Source: Hahnella lacustris (lineage in GTDB: Bacteria > Pseudomonadota > Gammaproteobacteria > Burkholderiales > Burkholderiaceae_A). Taken from it: a stretch of DNA of 64,000 nt. The notes under the pieces were generated by a model. The model saw only the letters and a list, made by a program, of their open reading frames with translations, did no database searches and was not told where the DNA came from. The position numbers and the translations under genes were made by a program. Below are positions 59,304 through 64,000 of the stretch, piece after piece. Location of the stretch: NCBI GenBank assembly GCA_965194655.1, contig OZ239148.1:1612001-1676000 (forward strand). The letters are read 5' to 3'. The stretch's first letter is position 1. Each line of letters starts with the position of its first letter.

Positions 59304-59661
59304 GGTCTTTCTCCAATTCGTATTCAGTGATGTGAAAAATGAGGCCGGGCGTAAACCGCCCGTTCATTGCGTCCTTGGTTGAAAAGGCTCCGCGCCGAGG
59401 GGCCACAAATCCCTTGATCAACAGCCACTGCTCGGGCGACTCGAGTGAGAGCCTTTGAGCGACTGGACCCAATGCACGAGCGGGACAGGCAAAGGCAAGC
59501 CTGCGTGCTGCCGCCGCTTCTACGACTTCTGCTTCGTGCCATATCGTGCATTCGAGAACGGGAACCCCGGTGGGGCTGGTTCGGATCGGCTCGTGTTGAA
59601 CAAGCTGGCCGCGAAGGCTGACGCCGTTTCCAGGCATCTCATTCACAGCGAAACGATCCAC
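59293..59661 (-). CDS. priB: Primosomal replication protein N (PriB)
   Basis: 122 aa single-strand DNA-binding OB-fold, somewhat longer than E. coli PriB (104). It helps restart replication with PriA. The N-terminal block VSLRGQLVQHEPIRTSPTGV and C-terminal GLIFHITEYE fit the family. The start is GTG 59661 with AAGG about 6 nt upstream. It lies between rpsF and rpsR as usual. Confidence 0.9.
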   Translation of the reverse strand: MDRFAVNEMPGNGVSLRGQLVQHEPIRTSPTGVPVLECTIWHEAEVVEAAAARRLAFACPARALGPVAQRLSLESPEQWLLIKGFVAPRRGAFSTKDAMNGRFTPGLIFHITEYELEKDHGI

Positions 59662-59669
59662 AACCGGCC

Positions 59670-60068
59670 TTAAGCGGCGGCCATCTCCGAGCCTGTCGTT
59701 GCCGTCACGGTCTTGCGCGCTTCTTCGCGCTGAATGACCTTGAGCATCGGGGAGGGGCCCGTCTCGGCCTTCTTCATTTTGACGACCAGATGGCGCAGCA
59801 CCGCATCGTTGAATCGGAAAGCGTTCTCGAGCTCGTCGAGCTCACCTTGGCCGCACTCGATGTTCATCAGAACATAGTGGGCTTTGGCGATCTTCTCGAT
59901 GGGGTATGCCAGCTGGCGACGCCCCCAGTCTTCGAGACGGTGGAGCTTGCCGCCTTGAGCGGTCACCATGGCGGTGTATTTCTCGATCATGGCAGGAACC
60001 TGCTCGCTCTGATCGGGGTGAACAATGAATACCACTTCGTAATGGCGCAAGGCCACGACATCTGTCAT
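59670..60068 (-). CDS. rpsF: 30S ribosomal protein S6
   Basis: 132 aa. The S6 fold opens LRHYEVVFIVHPDQSEQVP and contains LEDWGRRQLAYPIEKIAKAHYVL (in parts) and FRFNDAVLRHLVVKM. The Ala/Thr-rich tail is long. AGGAG lies about 7 nt before the ATG. It leads the ribosomal/dnaB operon; its promoter region is the 75-bp gap upstream, where only a weak TTGAGA-17-TTAAGG pair is seen. Confidence 0.96.
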   Translation of the reverse strand: MTDVVALRHYEVVFIVHPDQSEQVPAMIEKYTAMVTAQGGKLHRLEDWGRRQLAYPIEKIAKAHYVLMNIECGQGELDELENAFRFNDAVLRHLVVKMKKAETGPSPMLKVIQREEARKTVTATTGSEMAAA

Positions 60069-60143
60069 GCAACTTCTCCTCTGTCCTTAAGGGTAAAAGC
60101 CACCCGATCTCAAGTGAGCCGGTGCAGCAAGGAACCCGAAAGT

Positions 60144-61097
60144 TTAGTGCACGGGAGTCAGAAGGGCAAGTCCACGCAGATGCGCGATGAGGTTGTCCAC
60201 GGCCAGCTGCATCATTCGTCCGCGGGTTTGAATGGACGAACTTGCAATATGTGGCGTCAGAACAGCCTGCTCAAGCTTCAACAGACGGGGGTTGAGCCGG
60301 GGTTCTCCCTCAAAAACGTCCAGGCCCGCAGCCCAGATTTTTCGGGTTTCTAGGGCATCCGCTAAGGCTGCATCGTCGACCACACCACCACGTGCAATAT
60401 TGATCAGGCAGGCGGTGGGCTTCATGAGCGCGAGATCTGGCCCAGCCACCAAATGATGCGTCTCCGCGCTGTAGGGGACCACAATCACCAGGAAGTCGCT
60501 CTCTCGCATGAGCGTCGGCTTATCGACCCATTGGGCTGCACCTGCGTCGGGGGCTGGTTTTCGATTGTGATAGATCACGGACATGCCAAAGCCCGCACCA
60601 CGGCGGGCGACCGCACCCCCGATTCGCCCCATGCCAAGCACCCCGAGCCGCGCACCGTGGACATCCCGACCCGAGAATTGATCGAAGGACCAGCCATCCC
60701 AGGCTCCAGAACGGACGTAGCGCTCTGACTCAGACACCCGCCGAGCGGTGGCCATGAGCAATGCCCAGGCGAAATCTGCAGTGGTCTCCGTGAGGACATC
60801 TGGTGTGTTGCTGACCGCAATGCCGCGGGCACGGCAGACAGAGAGGTCAATGTTGTTCGTACCGACCGCTCCCGTGGCGATCATTTTGAGGTGAGGTGCA
60901 GCGGCAAGAACGTCCGCATGGACCGAGTCCGCCACGGTGCAGAAGAGATACTCCGCGGACGCAAGCAGCGCGCGCATCCGATCGGGAGTGGTCGGTGTAT
61001 CCGTGTCCTGGTTGTGGGTCACCTCGAAGTGCTCTGCCAGGGCATCGATCATCTCCTGGCGGATACGGCGGGTCACTACGAGCTTGGGCTTGGTCAT
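60144..61097 (-). CDS. D-2-hydroxyacid dehydrogenase (glyoxylate/hydroxypyruvate reductase-like)
   Basis: 317 aa. NAD(P)-binding Rossmann motif LGVLGMGRIGGAVARRG; catalytic Arg in NIARGGVVDD, Glu in FEGEP, and His in TPHIASSS. Likely substrates are glyoxylate, hydroxypyruvate or similar 2-keto acids. It starts in a 4-nt overlap with the lutC stop, so a joint role in hydroxyacid use (lactate or glycolate) is plausible but unproven. Confidence 0.9.
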   Translation of the reverse strand: MTKPKLVVTRRIRQEMIDALAEHFEVTHNQDTDTPTTPDRMRALLASAEYLFCTVADSVHADVLAAAPHLKMIATGAVGTNNIDLSVCRARGIAVSNTPDVLTETTADFAWALLMATARRVSESERYVRSGAWDGWSFDQFSGRDVHGARLGVLGMGRIGGAVARRGAGFGMSVIYHNRKPAPDAGAAQWVDKPTLMRESDFLVIVVPYSAETHHLVAGPDLALMKPTACLINIARGGVVDDAALADALETRKIWAAGLDVFEGEPRLNPRLLKLEQAVLTPHIASSSIQTRGRMMQLAVDNLIAHLRGLALLTPVH

Positions 61098-61786
61098 AGG
61101 GAAGATTCCAAAAGAATGAGATGCACGCGATAGGGGCCGTGGGCGCCCAATACGAGGGTCTGTTCGATATCGGCGGTTCGAGAGGGGCCAGAAATGAAAT
61201 TCAGCGCACGTGGCATCAGCCCGCGCTCTGCTCGCAGCCGCTCGAATACGTCTTCCATGTGATGAAACACACGGTCTTGTGGGACCACCGCAATGTGGGT
61301 TTCTGGCAGCAGGGTCATGGAGGCGGGCGTCTCCGGCCCCGAGAGCATGGCGAGCGTCCCCGTCTCCGCCACTGCTGCGAAACAGCCGGTAATCCCGATG
61401 AGGTCGGGAACGGGCTCGTCACGCACCGGCGCTCGAAACTCCACCTGCAAGCCTGCCGATGACCAATCGAGGTCGCGGAAGGCCGGCCAAGCCACCGCAC
61501 GGGGCGAGAGCCCATGATGACCGCAGTAGCGACTCACCAGCTCCGGAATCTGATCCAGACGCTGAGCCCGATCGATGGTCGCGGAGAGTCGGGCTGACTG
61601 CGCTACGAATCTGGGAATCTTGTCCGCATCTGCGATGGGAGGCTTGGGACCAACTGCATGGCGTTGCAGATAAGCGTCCGCCTGGCGACGGTCGGCTGCA
61701 CCAGGCCCCTCAGATCGCCCGAAAGAGGCTCGAATGCGCGAGAGGATTCTGTCGCGACTGCGCTGTGACTTTTCTGCGAGATCCAT
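61094..61786 (-). CDS. lutC: Lactate utilization protein LutC
   Basis: 230 aa LUD-domain protein. Features are the basic N-terminal helix (SRDRILSRIRASFGR), LIGITGCFAAVAETGTLAML, and LPETHIAVVPQDRVFHHMED. It is the third LutABC component, here separated from lutAB at 3.8-6.1 kb. ATG 61786 is chosen; a TTG directly precedes it. A CATAAT box at 61814-61819 on this strand could serve it. It is divergent from fdxA. Confidence 0.9.
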   Translation of the reverse strand: MDLAEKSQRSRDRILSRIRASFGRSEGPGAADRRQADAYLQRHAVGPKPPIADADKIPRFVAQSARLSATIDRAQRLDQIPELVSRYCGHHGLSPRAVAWPAFRDLDWSSAGLQVEFRAPVRDEPVPDLIGITGCFAAVAETGTLAMLSGPETPASMTLLPETHIAVVPQDRVFHHMEDVFERLRAERGLMPRALNFISGPSRTADIEQTLVLGAHGPYRVHLILLESSL

Positions 61787-61839
61787 CAAAGGTCCGCTAA
61801 AATTGTGAAGTTGCCATTATGAGGCGAGAAGCCCAGATC

Positions 61840-62163
61840 ATGACCCACGTCGTTACTGAATCCTGCATCAAGTGCCGATACACCGACTGCGTAGACGTCT
61901 GTCCCGTCGACTGTTTCCGAAAGGGCCCCAATTTTCTCGTCATCGATCCCGATGAGTGCATTGACTGCGCGGTCTGTATTCCAGAGTGCCCCGTGAATGC
62001 CATCTACGCTGAGGAAGACGTTCCTGCGGATCAGAAGCGCTTTATCGCACTGAATGCTGAACTGGCAGGTTCCTGGCCCAGCATCACGCGCCTTGAGCCT
62101 GCTGCTGCCGACGCCGACGAGTGGGCAAAGGTGAAGGACAAGCTCCAATACCTGGAGCGGTGA
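61840..62163 (+). CDS. fdxA: Seven-iron ferredoxin FdxA
   Basis: 107 aa. The cysteine pattern CIKCRYTDCVDVCPVDC and CIDCAVCIPECP fits one [3Fe-4S] and one [4Fe-4S] cluster. It carries electrons at low potential. ATG 61840 matches the conserved MTHVVTESCIKC start; an ATG at 61819 would add seven residues. TAAAAT at 61798-61803 is a possible -10. The stop overlaps fpr by 4 nt. Confidence 0.95.
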   Translation: MTHVVTESCIKCRYTDCVDVCPVDCFRKGPNFLVIDPDECIDCAVCIPECPVNAIYAEEDVPADQKRFIALNAELAGSWPSITRLEPAAADADEWAKVKDKLQYLER

Positions 62164-62945
62164 GCGAGTCCGAGCGAACCACGTCGGTTCGCATTCTGTC
62201 GCTCCGACAGTGGAGTGACCATCTCTTTTCGTTTACGGTCGAGCGCCCTCAAGACTTCCGCTTCAAGGCCGGTCAATTCGCTCGACTAGGGTTGCCATCA
62301 AACCACCCCGATGCCTCTGCAGACGGTTGCGTCTGGCGGGCTTACTCCATGGTCTCCGGCCCGTATGACGCCGTCCTTGAGTTCTATTCCATTGTGGTCC
62401 CCCAGGGTGCATTCACCACGGTCCTGGCGAACCTGCGAGTGGGCGACAGCCTCTGGCTGGATCGGCAAGCCTACGGCTATCTCACCTGCGATCGATTCCC
62501 CAGAGGAGGCGATCTCTGGCTTCTGAGCTCTGGCACGGGCATCGCGCCATTCATGTCCATGCTGGCCGATCCCGACACATGGTCTCAGTTCGATCGAATC
62601 TTGCTGGTGCACAGCGTGCGCACACAACAAGAACTCGCCTACCGAGATCAGATTGAGGGGCTGCCTGACCACCCGCTCTGGGGTCCTGAGGCTCACAAGC
62701 TCTCCTACCTGCCAGTGGTCACCCGGGAGACCAGCAGCTTTCCCAACTCCCGCATCCCCAGCCTGATTGAATCGGGCGCGCTCACCCAGAGGCTCCGCGC
62801 CGAGCTGTCACTAGACCATTCACGGTTCATGATTTGTGGAAACCCAGAGATGGTCAAAGACTGCAAAGAATCCTTGAAAAAACAAGGATTTAACACCGAT
62901 CGCCCCTCTCGTCCTGGACAGATCGCGACCGAGAATTACTGGTAA
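62160..62945 (+). CDS. fpr: Ferredoxin--NADP+ reductase
   Basis: 261 aa, bacterial FPR class. The FAD domain contains WRAYSMVSGP, the NADP domain LLSSGTGIAPFMSML, and MICGNPEMVKD and a terminal ATENYW follow. It reduces ferredoxin or flavodoxin with NADPH and supports oxidative-stress defence. The start is GTG 62160, overlapping the fdxA stop as GTGA, so the two redox partners are translationally coupled. Confidence 0.94.
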   Translation: MSESERTTSVRILSLRQWSDHLFSFTVERPQDFRFKAGQFARLGLPSNHPDASADGCVWRAYSMVSGPYDAVLEFYSIVVPQGAFTTVLANLRVGDSLWLDRQAYGYLTCDRFPRGGDLWLLSSGTGIAPFMSMLADPDTWSQFDRILLVHSVRTQQELAYRDQIEGLPDHPLWGPEAHKLSYLPVVTRETSSFPNSRIPSLIESGALTQRLRAELSLDHSRFMICGNPEMVKDCKESLKKQGFNTDRPSRPGQIATENYW

Positions 62946-62999
62946 AAACAGCGCAACCCAAGTTACCCTCAGTCATTACGCATTCGGGAGGATGTCTTC

Positions 63000-64000
63000 G
63001 TGCTCTATCAGTTTCACGAAATGCAGCGCTCGTTTCTCAGCCCGCTCTCGGCCTGGGCAAAATCTGCATCGCAGCTCTACACCAACCCGTACTCTCCGCT
63101 GAGTTATTCACCAGGCGCACGGCGCATCGCCGCTACGCTCGAGCTCACCCACAGGATCGGGAAAGATTACGAAAAGCCCGATTGGCGAATCCACCAAGTC
63201 GACACGCCGGCGGGCTCCGCTCGGGTCACACCCGTTGTCGTCGCCGACAAACCCTTCTGTAACCTCATTCATTTCCAGAAGGATTACGCCTCCAGCGCAC
63301 AATCCCCAGGCCCAAAGCTGTTGATCGTGGCTCCGCTCTCAGGCCACCACGCCACGCTCTTGCGTGACACCGTGCGCGTCATGCTCGAGCACCATGACGT
63401 CTACATCACCGACTGGGTAGACGCACGCATGGTGCCCCTCGAAGACGGGAACTTCTCACTGAGCAACTATGTGGAGTACGTGCAGGACTTCATCCGCATG
63501 CTCAGCCCGAATCTCCACCTGGTCTCAGTCTGTCAGCCCACCGTACCTGTCTTGGCTGCGGTTGCGCTCATGGCCAGCCGGAATGAGCCGGCCGCGCCGC
63601 TCACCATGACCATGATGGGTGGCCCCATCGACACCCGGGTGGGCGAGACGGGTGTCAATGACTTGGCCAAACAGCACGATCTGGGATGGTTTCAAAGAAA
63701 CGTGGTGCACCTGGTGCCGAGCAACTTTCCTGGGTTCATGCGTCGGGTCTACCCGGGCTTCCTTCAGCATGCTGGCTTTATCTCCATGAACCCCGGACGT
63801 CATGCCAATTCCCACTGGGATTATTTTCAACATCTGGTCAAGGGTGATGACGACGCCAGTGTAGAGGCCCACCGCGAGTTCTACGACGAATACAACGCCG
63901 TGCTCGATCTCGACGCCGAGTTCTATCTCGACACCATCCGGGTGGTGTTCCAAGATCACCTTCTGCCCAAAGGCGAGTGGGATGTGTCTGGAGAGCGGGT
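63000..64000 (+). CDS. phaZ: Intracellular polyhydroxyalkanoate depolymerase, N-terminal part
   Basis: The first 333 codons are present; the gene runs past the window end. It opens MLYQFHEMQRSFLSPLSAWA, contains LLIVAPLSGHHATLLRDTVR, and has the lipase-like box VCQPTV, where Cys takes the place of Ser as in the Ralstonia eutropha PhaZ1 group. It breaks down stored PHB granules to reusable hydroxybutyrate units. The start is GTG 63000 with GGGAGGA 7 nt upstream. The catalytic Asp and His lie near or beyond the edge. Confidence 0.94.
   Translation, partial: MLYQFHEMQRSFLSPLSAWAKSASQLYTNPYSPLSYSPGARRIAATLELTHRIGKDYEKPDWRIHQVDTPAGSARVTPVVVADKPFCNLIHFQKDYASSAQSPGPKLLIVAPLSGHHATLLRDTVRVMLEHHDVYITDWVDARMVPLEDGNFSLSNYVEYVQDFIRMLSPNLHLVSVCQPTVPVLAAVALMASRNEPAAPLTMTMMGGPIDTRVGETGVNDLAKQHDLGWFQRNVVHLVPSNFPGFMRRVYPGFLQHAGFISMNPGRHANSHWDYFQHLVKGDDDASVEAHREFYDEYNAVLDLDAEFYLDTIRVVFQDHLLPKGEWDVSGER

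Overview
This window looks like ordinary, dense core chromosome of a betaproteobacterium, most likely of the order Burkholderiales. The evidence is its recognisable gene neighbourhoods: NUDIX-aat-bpt-pyrD, gloB/yafS-type methyltransferase/rnhA/dnaQ, ribF-ileS-lspA-coaBC-dut, clpS-clpA, lpxK-ycaR-kdsB-adk, DUF3579/argD/argF, xseB-ispA-dxs-folE2, rpsF-priB-rpsR-rplI-dnaB, fdxA-fpr and an intracellular PHA depolymerase. I cannot name the genus. I see no insertion sequence, prophage, integrase, CRISPR array or defence island. Packing is very tight: ATGA/GTGA/TTGA start-stop overlaps are common, and several convergent genes overlap tail to tail by up to 69 bp.

Layout. 0-1 kb: 5' part of a lipoprotein alpha-amylase and an initiator tRNA. 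0.8-3.9 kb: NUDIX hydrolase, two N-end-rule aminoacyl-tRNA-protein transferases and pyrD. 3.8-6.9 kb: lactate oxidation genes lutB and lutA with a divergent IclR regulator (lutC lies alone at 61 kb). 6.9-9.8 kb: PBP7-type endopeptidase, HDAC-family deacetylase, CinA-like protein. 9.8-14.9 kb: hrpA and argA, divergent from one shared -10 region. 14.8-22.6 kb: an eight-gene leftward overlapping operon (methyltransferase, rnhA, RND adaptor, RND pump, dnaQ and three unrecognised genes). 22.6-28.1 kb: gloB, mltD, desaturase, RsmB-like methyltransferase, purN. 28.1-34.1 kb: ribF to dut operon ending in a strong terminator. 34.2-35.8 kb: flavocytochrome c sulfide dehydrogenase with an FNR-like site upstream. 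35.9-41.8 kb: clpA/clpS, cold-shock gene, icd, a small Ala/Pro/Lys-rich exported protein, DUF192 protein, sodB. 41.8-46.5 kb: xseA, lpxK, ycaR, kdsB, adk, DUF3579. 46.5-49.7 kb: argD, argF, GNAT, yajQ. 49.7-53.7 kb: folE2, dxs, ispA, xseB. 53.7-57.1 kb: Rieske oxygenase, sulfurtransferase, and a zeta-GST/FAH pair like nagL/nagK of gentisate breakdown. 57.1-60.1 kb: dnaB and the ribosomal cluster. 60.1-64 kb: hydroxyacid dehydrogenase with lutC, fdxA-fpr, and phaZ cut by the window end.

Inferred lifestyle: a heterotroph that stores PHA, oxidises lactate, can use reduced sulfur as an extra electron source, and degrades aromatics by a gentisate- or homogentisate-type route. It makes its own arginine (argA, argD, argF) and isoprenoids (dxs, ispA).

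The observations most worth following up are: five genes whose start codon lies exactly 6 nt after a good -10 box with no clear Shine-Dalgarno (possible leaderless mRNAs); an RND pump wedged between rnhA and dnaQ; the unrecognised three-gene tail of that operon; a sulfide dehydrogenase flavoprotein with a Tat-plus-lipobox leader; and the split lut genes.
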